DNA from: Mycolicibacterium sp. CBMA 226
Lineage (GTDB): Bacteria > Actinomycetota > Actinomycetes > Mycobacteriales > Mycobacteriaceae
Length of the DNA stretch: 64,000 bases
Assembly (NCBI RefSeq): GCF_009729075.1
Contig: NZ_VTGY01000029.1
Coordinates: 1-64,000, forward strand
Direction: 5' to 3'
Shown: piece after piece, positions 25,588 to 33,962 of the stretch
How positions within the stretch are numbered: the first letter of the stretch is position 1
How the letters are laid out: each line of letters starts with the position of its first letter
Translations under genes and position numbers: made by a program
Notes under the pieces: generated by a model
The model's database searches: none
Seen by the model: the letters and a program-made list of their open reading frames with translations, nothing else
What the model was told of the DNA's origin: nothing

Positions 25588-27711
25588 ATGGGTAGGCACA
25601 GAGCTCCCGACGACGACGAATCACGCGACGACGCATCAAACGCCGATGAATCACGCGACGACGCAACATCCCACTTTGACGCGTTGTCACCGGACATCCC
25701 GGAATCCGACGAAACCGCCACCAGCGCACTGGGTTTCCGGGTTCCGGATGACTGGGCCGAGAGGCACGGGATGCCGCCTGCCGAATCCCCACGCGCTGCC
25801 ACCCCACCTGCCGCCACTCCTCCCGCCGACAGCGGCGATCGGTATGAGACCGACGAGCCCGACCATGGCGACACCGACTATTCGGACCAGCCCGATCTCA
25901 CCGACGCCGACAGCGTCACTCAGGCGTTCCCGTCCGTCCCGCGCCGGGCCTCGGTCCGCTCGCACGGCGGCGACTGGGACGGCGGCGAATGGACCGGCAG
26001 CCACCGGGCCATTCAGACCAAGCGCCGCGGCGTCAGTGTCGGCGTCATCGCCGCGCTCGTGACCGTCGTGGTCGTCGTCGCCGCGGTGATCCTCTGGCGT
26101 TTCTTCGGCAGTGTGCTGTCCGACCGCAGCCGCGAGGCTTCGGCGCGATGTGTGTCGGGTTCGGTCAGCGTGCCCGTGCTGGCGGATCCGTCGATCTCCG
26201 ATCAGCTCAACTCGCTGGCCGGCAAGTACAGCCAGACCGCGGCACCCATCGGTGACAAGTGCGTCAAGGTCGAGGTCAAGGCGAGCGATCCGAACACCGT
26301 CGTCGACGGCGTGTTGAACAAGTGGCCGTCGAACCTCGGACCGCGGCCCGCGCTGTGGATTCCGGCCAGCTCGGTGTCGGCGGCCCGGTTGGTGGCCGGC
26401 GCAGGCGATCAGGCGGTCAGCGGTGAGGCGAAGTCGCTGGCGACCTCGCCGGTACTGTTGGCCGTCCGGCCGCAGCTGAAAGATGCGCTGGCCCAGCAGA
26501 ATTGGGGCACCCTGCCCACGCTGCAGACGACGCCGACGGCGCTGGACGGCCTGAGCCTGCCCGGTTGGGGCTCGCTGCGGCTGGCGCTGCCGACCGTCGA
26601 CAACAGTGACGCGGCCTACCTTGCTGCCGAGGCCGTCGCCTCTGCGGCGGCCAATGGTGGGCCGGCGAATGCCGGTGCCGGCGCCGTGCACCGGTTGATG
26701 GCCGCGCAGCCGAAGCTGTCGGACCCCAAGGTCTCGACAGCCCTCGATGCGCTGATCTCCGCGGGCGACCCGGCCACCGCCCCTGTGCACGCGGTCGTCA
26801 CCACCGAACAGCAGCTCTACCAGCGGTCGCAACACACCGACGACGCCAAGGGCAAGCTGGCGGCGTGGCTGCCGCCCGGCGCACCGGCTGTCGCCGACTA
26901 CCCGGCCGTGCTGCTCGCCGGCGAGGGCTTGTCCCACGAGGAGGTCACCGCGGCGAGCGAGTTCGAACGCTTCCTGCGCAAGCCCGAACAACTCGCCGAG
27001 CTGTCCAACGCCGGCTTCCGCGTCAGCGGTGGCAATCCCCCCAAGAACGACGTGCTGAACCTCGGTTCACTGCCCGACGCCCTCTCGATCGGCGACACCA
27101 GCACGCGCGCCACGCTGGCCAATGCGGTCGGTGGCACGTCGAAGAGCGCCGCCGTGACGATCCTGCTGGACCAGTCGATGCCGACGAGCGACGGCGCCAA
27201 GACCCGGCTGGGCAACGTGACGACGGCCCTGATGGACCGGCTCAAAGCGATGTCGCCGAGCAGCGCGGTGGGGCTGTGGACGTTCGACGGGGTGTCGGGC
27301 CGCAACGAGATTCCGGTGGCTCCGCTGAGCGACCAAGCGCACGCGACTCAGCTGATCTCGAACCTGAACAACCAGAGCTCCTCGGGTGGCGGGCATGTCT
27401 CGTTCACGACGCTGCGCATGCTCTACGGCGACGCGATGTCGAAATACGTCGAGGGGCAGGCCAATTCGATCCTGCTGATCACCGCCGGCCCGCACACCGA
27501 CCAGTCGCTCGACGGTCAGGGCTTGCAGGACTACGTCAAGTCGGCGTTCGATCCGGCCCGCCCGGTGGCGATCAATGTCATCGACATCGGGTCCGACTCG
27601 GACGGCTCGGCGTGGCAGGCCGTCTCGCAGCTGACCGGCGGCGCGTTCACGAGCATGCCCACCTCGGCGGCTCCCGAACTCGCCAACGCGATCGCCGCGG
27701 CTCTGCCCTAG
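25588..27711 (+). CDS. Membrane-anchored substrate-binding/VWA-domain fusion (Rv1836c-like)
   Basis: A 707-residue protein. The first 145 residues are acidic, low in complexity and probably cytoplasmic. One membrane helix spans about 150-172 (VIAALVTVVVVVAAVILW). An extracytoplasmic part resembling a bacterial solute-binding protein follows, and the last 190 or so residues resemble a von Willebrand A fold. The metal-site motif reads Asp528-Gln-Ser-Met-Pro instead of DxSxS, so metal binding is doubtful. I start at ATG 25588, preceded by CAGGAG. Function is unknown; by layout it may bind a surface partner. Confidence 0.8.
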   Translation: MGRHRAPDDDESRDDASNADESRDDATSHFDALSPDIPESDETATSALGFRVPDDWAERHGMPPAESPRAATPPAATPPADSGDRYETDEPDHGDTDYSDQPDLTDADSVTQAFPSVPRRASVRSHGGDWDGGEWTGSHRAIQTKRRGVSVGVIAALVTVVVVVAAVILWRFFGSVLSDRSREASARCVSGSVSVPVLADPSISDQLNSLAGKYSQTAAPIGDKCVKVEVKASDPNTVVDGVLNKWPSNLGPRPALWIPASSVSAARLVAGAGDQAVSGEAKSLATSPVLLAVRPQLKDALAQQNWGTLPTLQTTPTALDGLSLPGWGSLRLALPTVDNSDAAYLAAEAVASAAANGGPANAGAGAVHRLMAAQPKLSDPKVSTALDALISAGDPATAPVHAVVTTEQQLYQRSQHTDDAKGKLAAWLPPGAPAVADYPAVLLAGEGLSHEEVTAASEFERFLRKPEQLAELSNAGFRVSGGNPPKNDVLNLGSLPDALSIGDTSTRATLANAVGGTSKSAAVTILLDQSMPTSDGAKTRLGNVTTALMDRLKAMSPSSAVGLWTFDGVSGRNEIPVAPLSDQAHATQLISNLNNQSSSGGGHVSFTTLRMLYGDAMSKYVEGQANSILLITAGPHTDQSLDGQGLQDYVKSAFDPARPVAINVIDIGSDSDGSAWQAVSQLTGGAFTSMPTSAAPELANAIAAALP
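25618..25665 (+). repeat. In-frame 30-bp direct repeat in the acidic N-terminus
   Basis: The 18-mer gaatcacgcgacgacgca occurs at 25618-25635 and again, identical, at 25648-25665, a 30-bp (10-codon) period. It encodes ESRDDA twice within the disordered acidic segment. A slippage-generated length polymorphism is likely. Confidence 0.85.
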
Positions 27712-27750
27712 CTAGTTTTCACCACCCGCGAGCCGGCCTGGGGGCACCTC

Positions 27751-27880
27751 CCGCGAGCGTGCGTGTCTGCGCACGAAACGCCGGGCATTCCGTGCAAAAA
27801 CGTCCCGCTCAGAGCCGCTGAGCGGGACGTTTTTGTACTTCCGCAGCGGCGTGTTGAAGACAAACACGCACGCTCGCGGG
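27751..27880. repeat. Nested long inverted repeat enclosing a terminator
   Basis: The perfect 17-bp arms cccgcgagcgtgcgtgt (27751-27767) and acacgcacgctcgcggg (27864-27880) flank a separate perfect 16-bp terminator hairpin at 27796-27834. The element fills the convergent space between the Rv1836c-like gene and gcvP, ending 3 bases before the gcvP stop. The whole could fold as a large cruciform or as two alternative hairpins. It may belong to a dispersed intergenic repeat family, which cannot be tested from one window. Confidence 0.85.
27796..27834. terminator. Bidirectional intrinsic terminator
   Basis: A 16-bp perfect stem (aaaaacgtcccgctca with tgagcgggacgttttt) encloses a 7-nt loop, with T5 runs on both strands. 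It serves the plus-strand gene ending at 27711 and the minus-strand gcvP ending at 27884. It is the best intrinsic terminator in the window. Confidence 0.92.
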
Positions 27881-27883
27881 AAA

Positions 27884-30754
27884 TCAGGCAAAGGCCTCGA
27901 TCGGCGGGCAGGAGCAGACGAGGTTGCGGTCACCGAATGCGCCGTCGATGCGGCGGACGGGCGGCCACACCTTCGGCCGGAAACCCTTGCCCAGCGGGTA
28001 GGCAGCCTGCTCGCGGGTGTACGGGTGCTTCCAGTCGTCCACCAGCAGGCACTCGGCGGTGTGCGGCGCGTTGTGCAGCGGGTTGTCATCGGCCGGCCAG
28101 TCGCCGGAGCCCACCTGGTCGATCTCGCGCTTGATCGCGATCATCGCGGCGATGAAGGCGTCGACCTCGGTCAGGCTCTCGCTCTCGGTCGGCTCGACCA
28201 TCAGCGTGCCGGCCACCGGGAAGCTCATGGTCGGCGCGTGGAAACCGTAGTCCGCCAAGCGCTTTGCCACGTCGTCGACGGTGACGCCGGTGGCCTTGGT
28301 GATGGCCCGCAGGTCCAGGATGCACTCGTGCGCGACCATGCCGTTCTCACCGGTGTAGAGCACCGGGTAGTGCTCGTCGAGGCGGCGGGCGATGTAGTTG
28401 GCCGACGCGATCGCGGTGAGTGTCGCGGCCCGCAGACCGGCCGCACCCATCATCCGGATGTATGCCCACGTGATCGGCAGGATGGACGCCGAACCGTACG
28501 GCGCCGCCGAGACGGTGTGCTCGTCGGCGAGCTCGGCCGCCAGCGGGTGGCCCGGCAGGTACGGAGCCAGGTGCGACCGAACCGCCACCGGGCCGACGCC
28601 CGGACCGCCACCACCGTGCGGGATGCAGAACGTCTTGTGCAGGTTCAGGTGGCTGACGTCGCCGCCGAACTTCCCCGGACGCGCCAGGCCGACGATCGCG
28701 TTGAGGTTGGCGCCGTCGACGTACACCTGACCGCCGGCGTCGTGCACCGCGGCGCAGATGTCTGCGACGTCATGTTCGTACACGCCGTGCGTGGACGGGT
28801 AGGTGATCATCAGCGCGGCGAGGTCACTGGCGTGCTCGGCGACCTTGGCGCGCAGGTCGTCCAGGTCGACGTCACCGTTCTCGCGGCACGCCACGACCAC
28901 GACCTTCATGCCGACCATGGCGGCCGACGCGGCGTTGGTGCCGTGCGCGCTGGACGGGATCAGGCAGATGTTGCGGCCGGCCTCACCACGGGCCTCGTGA
29001 TACGCGCGGATGGCGAGCAGACCGGCGTACTCCCCCTGCGACCCCGCGTTGGGCTGCAGCGACACCGAGTCGTAGCCCGTGATGCTGACGAGCCAGGACT
29101 CCACGTCGGCGATCAGTTTGCGCAGGCCCGGGGTGTCCGAGGCCGGTGCGAACGGATGCTGCTGGGCGAACTCGGTCCAGGTGATGGGCTCCATCTCGGC
29201 GGCCGCGTTGAGCTTCATGGTGCACGAGCCCAGCGGGATCATGCTGCGGTCCAGCGCGATGTCCTTGTCGGCGAGCGAGCGCAGGTACCGCATCATCTCG
29301 GTCTCGGTCCGGTACCGCGAGAACGCCGGGTGGGTGAGGAATTCCGAAGTGCGGGTGTGGATTTCGGGGCCGTCCCAGTGGTGGCCGCCGCGGGTCGCGC
29401 CGAACGCGGCGAGCACCGCGTCGATGTGGTCGGCGGTGGTCGCCTCGTCGCACGACACCGAGATGTGGTCGGCGTCGACCAGCCAGACGTTGATGCCGCG
29501 CTCCTTGGCGGCCGCCTGCACCTGCTCGGCCTTGCCGGGCACATGAGCCAGGACGGTGTCGAAGAATCCGGAGTGGACGACCTCGACGCCGGCCTCCTTC
29601 AGGCCCATGGCCACCGCGAGCGCGTGGCCGTGCACCCGGTGCGCGATCGCGGTCAGCCCGCGCGGCCCGTGGTAGCTGGCGTACATCGCGGCGATCACCG
29701 CGAGCAGGACCTGGGCGGTACAGATGTTGCTGGTGGCCCGGTCGCGGCGGATGTGCTGTTCGCGCGTCTGCAGGCTCAATCGGTACGCCTTCGCGCCGTC
29801 AGCGTCGACCGAGACGCCGACCAGACGTCCGGGCAGCTGACGGGCGTGCTTGCCGTGCACAGCCAGGTAGCCGGCATGCGGACCGCCGAAGCCCATCGGC
29901 ACCCCGAAACGCTGCGTGGTGCCGAAGGCGACGTCGGCGCCGATCTCACCGGGCGGGGTGACGAGCGTCAGCGCCAGCAGGTCGGCGCCGATGGCGACGA
30001 GCGCGCCGCGCTCGTGGGCCTGCGCAATCAGCGCGGACCAATCGTTGACCGCACCGCTGGCCCCCGGCAGCTGGGCGATGACGCCGAAGAACTCGCCGTC
30101 GGGCAGGCCGTCGCGCAGGTCGGCGGTCACGATCTCGATGTTCAGCGGTTCGGCCCGGGTGGCCAGCACAGCCGCCGTCTGCGGGTAGATGTCGGCATCG
30201 ACGGCGAGGCGGCGGCAGTCGCCTTTGACCGCACGGTGCATCAGCGTCATGGCCTCGGCCGCGGCGGTGGCCTCGTCGAGCATCGAGGCGTTGGCGATCT
30301 CCATGCCGGTCAGGTCGGTGACCATGGTCTGGAAGTTGATCAGGGCCTCGAGGCGGCCCTGACTGATCTCCGGCTGGTACGGGGTGTAGGCGGTGTACCA
30401 GGCCGGGTTCTCGAGAATGTTGCGGCGCAGCACGGCCGGGGTCAGGGTGTCGAAGTAGCCCTGACCGATCATCGACACCGCGACGGTGTTGGTGTCGGCG
30501 AGCGCGCGCAGTTCGGCCAGCGATTGCTCTTCTGAGGCCGGGGCAGCCAGTTCGTCGAGGCCGGGTGCCAGGCCGGCGCTGGACAGCGCATCGAGGATGC
30601 CCGCGGGCAGGGCCTTGGCGGCGAGCTCTTCCAGAGAGTCCACGCCGATGACCCCGAGCATCGTGGCCACCGCGTCGGCGTCCGGGCCGATGTGCCGGTC
30701 GACGAAGCGAAGCTGGTGGTGCTCAGCAGAGGAACGGGACGTGCTGTCGGTCAT
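27884..30754 (-). CDS. gcvP: Glycine dehydrogenase (decarboxylating), P protein
   Basis: PLP enzyme of the glycine cleavage system. It decarboxylates glycine and passes aminomethyl to lipoyl-GcvH, which is encoded at 33963. The 956-residue single-chain form has the PLP Lys707 in LNLHKTFCIPHGGGGPG. The N-terminus RHIGPDADAVATMLGV is typical. I chose ATG 30754 because GGAGAGG lies about 7 nt upstream; the open frame further 5' runs through the riboswitch and is not coding. Expression should be controlled by the tandem glycine riboswitch upstream. Confidence 0.96.
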   Translation of the reverse strand: MTDSTSRSSAEHHQLRFVDRHIGPDADAVATMLGVIGVDSLEELAAKALPAGILDALSSAGLAPGLDELAAPASEEQSLAELRALADTNTVAVSMIGQGYFDTLTPAVLRRNILENPAWYTAYTPYQPEISQGRLEALINFQTMVTDLTGMEIANASMLDEATAAAEAMTLMHRAVKGDCRRLAVDADIYPQTAAVLATRAEPLNIEIVTADLRDGLPDGEFFGVIAQLPGASGAVNDWSALIAQAHERGALVAIGADLLALTLVTPPGEIGADVAFGTTQRFGVPMGFGGPHAGYLAVHGKHARQLPGRLVGVSVDADGAKAYRLSLQTREQHIRRDRATSNICTAQVLLAVIAAMYASYHGPRGLTAIAHRVHGHALAVAMGLKEAGVEVVHSGFFDTVLAHVPGKAEQVQAAAKERGINVWLVDADHISVSCDEATTADHIDAVLAAFGATRGGHHWDGPEIHTRTSEFLTHPAFSRYRTETEMMRYLRSLADKDIALDRSMIPLGSCTMKLNAAAEMEPITWTEFAQQHPFAPASDTPGLRKLIADVESWLVSITGYDSVSLQPNAGSQGEYAGLLAIRAYHEARGEAGRNICLIPSSAHGTNAASAAMVGMKVVVVACRENGDVDLDDLRAKVAEHASDLAALMITYPSTHGVYEHDVADICAAVHDAGGQVYVDGANLNAIVGLARPGKFGGDVSHLNLHKTFCIPHGGGGPGVGPVAVRSHLAPYLPGHPLAAELADEHTVSAAPYGSASILPITWAYIRMMGAAGLRAATLTAIASANYIARRLDEHYPVLYTGENGMVAHECILDLRAITKATGVTVDDVAKRLADYGFHAPTMSFPVAGTLMVEPTESESLTEVDAFIAAMIAIKREIDQVGSGDWPADDNPLHNAPHTAECLLVDDWKHPYTREQAAYPLGKGFRPKVWPPVRRIDGAFGDRNLVCSCPPIEAFA

Positions 30755-30796
30755 GACGGCCTCTCCAGACGTACAGGCTCGGGGCAGGTGTGCCAC

Positions 30797-30814
30797 GGAA
30801 CCGCTTGCGGTTCC
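30797..30814 (-). promoter_or_regulatory. Palindrome between glycine riboswitch and gcvP start
   Basis: GGAACCGC-TT-GCGGTTCC is a perfect palindrome directly after the last riboswitch pairing region and about 42 nt before the gcvP start codon. It is a candidate expression platform. No T-tract follows, so control of translation or a Rho-type mechanism is more likely than intrinsic termination. Confidence 0.5.
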
Positions 30815-31010
30815 TCCCCCTCTGTCGTCGGTGCCTGAGAGATTCGGCGCGACGAATGTGGTCGGCCTTTCCCCATGGGCGGACGAGTCGAACTCGCCAC
30901 TTTCCAGAGGCATCGGGCTCCGGCGCGGTCCGGGGGCCTGAGAGGTTGATGGAGAGGTATTGCTCCTTCGGCGTCCATGGCTGGCGGCCACAGAACTCTC
31001 CCGCGTCGGG
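30815..31010 (-). ncRNA. Tandem glycine riboswitch upstream of gcvP
   Basis: On the minus strand two glycine aptamer modules occur in series. The first runs from CGGGAGAG (about 31010) through GCCGAAGGAGCAA and CTCTCCATCAACCTCTCAGG. The second contains GGGGAAAGGCC and ends with AATCTCTCAGGCACC plus the closing GACAGAGGGGG. These are the conserved core elements of glycine riboswitches, and the position before gcvP is the classical one. Glycine binding is expected to switch gcvP on. The boundaries are approximate. Confidence 0.92.
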
Positions 31011-31068
31011 ACGATGCGCGCGCCAGTCTACCGGTCGGTCACCAATGGCCACGAGTGGACAGCAAACA

Positions 31069-31092
31069 GCCCCTCTCCGTGAGGAAAGGGGC
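31069..31092 (-). terminator. Terminator hairpin after resR
   Basis: gcccctctcc pairs with ggaaaggggc (9 of 10 pairs) around a GTGA loop, 20 nt after the resR stop. The minus strand continues TGTTTGCTG, a weak T-rich tail. It separates resR from the gcvP leader. Confidence 0.65.
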
Positions 31093-31111
31093 AGGTGCTC
31101 TGGTTTAGGTG

Positions 31112-31738
31112 TCAGCCGATCTTGCGGTCGCGCTGCTTGCGCCGTGATGCGAGCTCGTCCTCGGGTGCGGCGATGGACTCGCCGCCGTCGGCCCGTTCGC
31201 CCGGGAAGTCGGCGATGGCGCCGGTCAGCTCGCGCATGGCGCCGGAGACCGCGATGCCGAACACGCCCTGTCCGCCTTGCAGCAGGTCGACGACCTCTTC
31301 GGCAGACGTGCACTCGTACACCGTGGTGCCGTCCGAGAACAGCGTGATGTTGGCCAGGTCGTGAACACCGCGCTGGCGCAGGTGGTCGACCGCGACGCGG
31401 ATGTTGTGCAGCGAGATGCCGGTGTCGAGCAGGCGCTTGACGATCTTGAGGACCAGGATGTCCTTGAACGAGTACAGCCGCTGGCTGCCGGAGCCGGCCG
31501 CGCCGCGGATCGACGGCACGACCAGCGAGGTACGGGCCCAGTAGTCGAGCTGACGGTAGGTGATGCCGGCGATCTGGCAGGCACTCGGCCCGCGGTAGCC
31601 GACCAGTTCGTCGGGCACTGATTCATCAGGGAACAGGCCTGCCTGCACCGGCAGCGGAGCTGGTGTCGGGGCGGCCTGCTCAGGCGCGCCGTTGGTCGTC
31701 AGGTCCAACTGCTCTTGACGTGGCGTGTCGTCGCCCAC
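31112..31738 (-). CDS. resR: MerR-family regulator ResR/McdR (Rv1830-like)
   Basis: A 208-residue regulator with an unusually long Pro/Ala-rich N-terminal tail (about 45 residues), then a MerR winged helix (YRGPSACQIAGITYRQLDYW, split as YRGPSACQIAG and TYRQLDYW; RLYSFKDILVLKIVKRLLD). No effector-binding cysteines are visible. The M. tuberculosis orthologue Rv1830 is known as a cell-growth and division regulator in which clinical mutations are associated with antibiotic resilience. The start is GTG 31738. Synteny with the genes on both sides supports the assignment. Confidence 0.85.
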   Translation of the reverse strand: MGDDTPRQEQLDLTTNGAPEQAAPTPAPLPVQAGLFPDESVPDELVGYRGPSACQIAGITYRQLDYWARTSLVVPSIRGAAGSGSQRLYSFKDILVLKIVKRLLDTGISLHNIRVAVDHLRQRGVHDLANITLFSDGTTVYECTSAEEVVDLLQGGQGVFGIAVSGAMRELTGAIADFPGERADGGESIAAPEDELASRRKQRDRKIG

Positions 31739-31880
31739 TGCCTGATCCTCTCGCCGATCGAACTATCCCTGCCTGGCGGCCACTGCTGCTCGGCGGGCAT
31801 GTCCGCTGCTCGAATGTGTCGAGCATACGCTTCCCGCCGGGCCACTTCAGCCTGTCACCAGATCGAGAAAAGTATGTGGC

Positions 31881-31899
31881 GCGGATTCTTCGAATCCGC
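31881..31899 (-). terminator. Hairpin between the bifunctional-nuclease-like gene and resR
   Basis: An 8-bp perfect stem gcggattc/gaatccgc closes a 3-nt loop, about 85 nt after the stop at 31984 on the minus strand. No T-tract follows. It may terminate the upstream gene or be an operator dyad. Confidence 0.4.
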
Positions 31900-31910
31900 A
31901 AACGGCGCAC

Positions 31911-31926
31911 CGCGTGTCGACACGCG
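31911..31926. promoter_or_regulatory. Perfect 16-bp palindrome upstream of resR
   Basis: cgcgtgtcgacacgcg is identical on both strands. It lies about 175 bp before the resR start codon and 60 bp after the end of the upstream gene. MerR proteins bind such dyads, so autoregulation is a plausible guess, but distance from the start is large and no -10 is assigned. Confidence 0.35.
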
Positions 31927-31983
31927 CTGACCTAACTGAGATACATCCGTGACAACGCCTGCCCGGACGTCCCGCGGAACCCG

Positions 31984-32478
31984 TCAGGTGGCCTTGAAAT
32001 CGTCCGGCGAAATGCTGTCGAGGAACTCCTTGAACTTCTCGACCTCGTCCTCGCGCACGGTGCCGGACGATTCCTCGTCGCTCTCGTCGGGGATCAGCAG
32101 ACCCGCCTCGGCGAGCACCGCCTCCTCGACGTAGATCGGCACGCCCATCCGCAGGGCGATCGCCACCGAGTCCGACGGCCGCGCCGACACCGTGATGTCG
32201 CGGTCGAACACCAGGTCGGCGTAGAAGGTGCCTTCCTGCAGGTCGACGATGCGCACCTCGCGCAGCGAATGACCAAGCGCGGCAATCAAATCCTTGATCA
32301 GATCGTGCGTCAGGGGACGAGCCGGCGAGACGCCCTGCTGTTCCAGCGCAATCGCCGCCGCCTCGGACTGGCCGATCCAGATCGGCAGGTAACGGTCACC
32401 GTCGGACTCGCGGAGCAACAGCACGGGCTGGTTCTGCGGCTGTTCCACCCGAATGCCGACCACACGAACCTCGCCCAT
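31984..32478 (-). CDS. Bifunctional nuclease domain protein (DUF151, Rv1829-like)
   Basis: A 164-residue protein with a BFN domain: VGIRVEQPQNQPVLLLRES, YLPIWIGQSEAAAIALE, and the later SDSVAIALRMGVPIYVEE. A Glu-rich linker and a short helix (KFKEFLDSISPDDF) resembling a UvrB/UvrC-type motif close the protein. Plant BFN proteins have DNase/RNase activity; in actinobacteria the role is unproven. The start is ATG 32478. It lies between two MerR genes, an arrangement that is conserved in mycobacteria. Confidence 0.88.
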   Translation of the reverse strand: MGEVRVVGIRVEQPQNQPVLLLRESDGDRYLPIWIGQSEAAAIALEQQGVSPARPLTHDLIKDLIAALGHSLREVRIVDLQEGTFYADLVFDRDITVSARPSDSVAIALRMGVPIYVEEAVLAEAGLLIPDESDEESSGTVREDEVEKFKEFLDSISPDDFKAT

Positions 32479-32530
32479 CTGCGTCTGCCCTCCGCAATCC
32501 GTGTGCCATCAACGAATTCGAGTCTAGTCC

Positions 32531-33271
32531 TCAGCGATCGAGAACGTCGCGCACAGCGGACTTGATCAGCGAGGTGTGCAGTGTGATGGCGAGCGCCGCG
32601 ACCTCGCGGGCCAGTTCGTCGGCGCGGTCGCGGGCCCCGGCGTTGCCGGCCTTGCCGATGGGGCCGGCGATCTGCGCGATCAGGTCCGACTGCCGGTCGG
32701 CGGCGGAGCGGAAGGCCCGCAGGTGCCGCGGCTCGACGCCGTATTCGCCCAGCGCTTGGGCGCATTGTGCGATGACCACGGCGTGTTCGTCGAAGAACCC
32801 AGCCGGGCCGGGAATGATCACGCCGCTCTTGACGAGCGCCGACAGGAGTTCCGACTTGATGCCGGAACGCTGCAGCAGGTCCTCACGGCTCAGCCGGACC
32901 TGGGCAGGTGCGACGTCATCCAGACGGCCCGGTTCGCCGCCGTCGACGTCGAGATCGGGCACCAATTTCGGTACGCCGTAAGCGGATCCGTTCGACGGGA
33001 GTGCGCCGTCGGGCTGGGCGTCCAGCTGGGCCTTGATGACCTTGAGCGGCAGGTACTGATCGCGCTGCGCCGACAGGATGAACCGCAGCCGGGCGCAGTC
33101 ATAGGCCGTGAAACGACGGTAGCCCGACCCAGTGCGTTCGGGCGTGACCAGACCTTGTTCCTCCAGGAACCGGATCTTTGAGATCGTCACATCCGGGAAG
33201 TCGGGTCGGAGCAGGTCGAACACTGCTCCGATCGACATCCCGGCCACTGCACTGCGGTCGGGCTGCGTCAT
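32531..33271 (-). CDS. MerR-family transcriptional regulator (Rv1828-like)
   Basis: A 246-residue protein with an N-terminal MerR winged helix (SIGAVFDLLRPDFPDVTISK, IRFLEEQGLVTPERTGSGYR and FTAYDCARLRFIL). Its C-terminal domain of about 120 residues is predicted helical (SREDLLQRSGIKSELLSALV) and unlike metal- or drug-binding MerR domains. The M. tuberculosis orthologue Rv1828 was reported to bind its own promoter. The start is ATG 33271; garA ends 15 nt upstream of it on the same strand. Confidence 0.88.
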   Translation of the reverse strand: MTQPDRSAVAGMSIGAVFDLLRPDFPDVTISKIRFLEEQGLVTPERTGSGYRRFTAYDCARLRFILSAQRDQYLPLKVIKAQLDAQPDGALPSNGSAYGVPKLVPDLDVDGGEPGRLDDVAPAQVRLSREDLLQRSGIKSELLSALVKSGVIIPGPAGFFDEHAVVIAQCAQALGEYGVEPRHLRAFRSAADRQSDLIAQIAGPIGKAGNAGARDRADELAREVAALAITLHTSLIKSAVRDVLDR

Positions 33272-33286
33272 GACTGACCGCCGGCG

Positions 33287-33763
33287 CTAACCAGCCGAGC
33301 TGTCGTCGGTCTTGGGGCCGGTCAGGAACACCAGGCGGAACTTGCCGATCTGAACCTCGTCCCCGTTGGCCAGCACCGCCGAGTCGACGGGCTCGCGGTT
33401 GACGTAGGTACCGTTGAGGCTGCCGACGTCGACCACCTGGAATTCACCGGACTCCAGCCGGAACTCGGCGTGGCGACGGCTCACCGTCACGTCGTCGAGG
33501 AAGATGTCGCTGTCGGGGTGACGTCCCGCCGAGGTGCTCGGCTGATCCAGCAGGAATCGCGAGCCGGCATTCGGCCCGCGCTTGACCACCAGTAGGGCCG
33601 ACCCCACCGGCAGTCCTTCAACTCCGGAGACGGCACTGGTGCCGCTCGTCGAAGCCGGGGCGTCGAGCTCATTGAGGAAATCGGCACGGAAGACCGATGT
33701 GGTCTCCACTGTTGCCTCCTCGGACCCGAAATCAGTCCCCGAACCGCTGTCGTTATCCGTCAC
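33287..33763 (-). CDS. garA: GarA, FHA-domain regulator of 2-oxoglutarate metabolism
   Basis: A 158-residue switch protein that, unphosphorylated, inhibits 2-oxoglutarate dehydrogenase and NAD-glutamate dehydrogenase and activates glutamate synthase. The phosphorylation motif ETTS places Thr21 (PknG site) and Thr22 (PknB site) at the same positions as in M. tuberculosis when GTG 33763 is the start; GAGGAG lies upstream. The FHA core is complete: SAGRHPDSDIFLDDVTVSRR (ligand Arg/Ser) and GSLNGTYVN. The C-terminal tail after residue 148 is shorter than in M. tuberculosis. Confidence 0.96.
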   Translation of the reverse strand: MTDNDSGSGTDFGSEEATVETTSVFRADFLNELDAPASTSGTSAVSGVEGLPVGSALLVVKRGPNAGSRFLLDQPSTSAGRHPDSDIFLDDVTVSRRHAEFRLESGEFQVVDVGSLNGTYVNREPVDSAVLANGDEVQIGKFRLVFLTGPKTDDSSAG

Positions 33764-33962
33764 GCGCTGCTCCTCTACTGGCTGCTGTGGCGCTCTCGTG
33801 CAAGACCGGCCGGCAGTGCTGCCAGCAGTCATCGATGTCGCGTAGGTCTCATTATTGACCGTACCGCGCGGCGCGGGTCAGTGTGCCCGCCACCGCCGGA
33901 TCCGCCGCGCCGACTTTGGTGTCGCCACGGCCGAACCGGACCGCAGCACCCTAACAAAAGCG

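Noticed and set aside
27833..30535. Open plus-strand frame of 900 codons opposite gcvP
   Set aside because: Antisense shadow of gcvP; no ribosome-binding site and no recognisable domain.
30755..30991. N-terminal extension of gcvP to 30991
   Set aside because: The extension runs through the riboswitch aptamers; family length and the ribosome-binding site support 30754.
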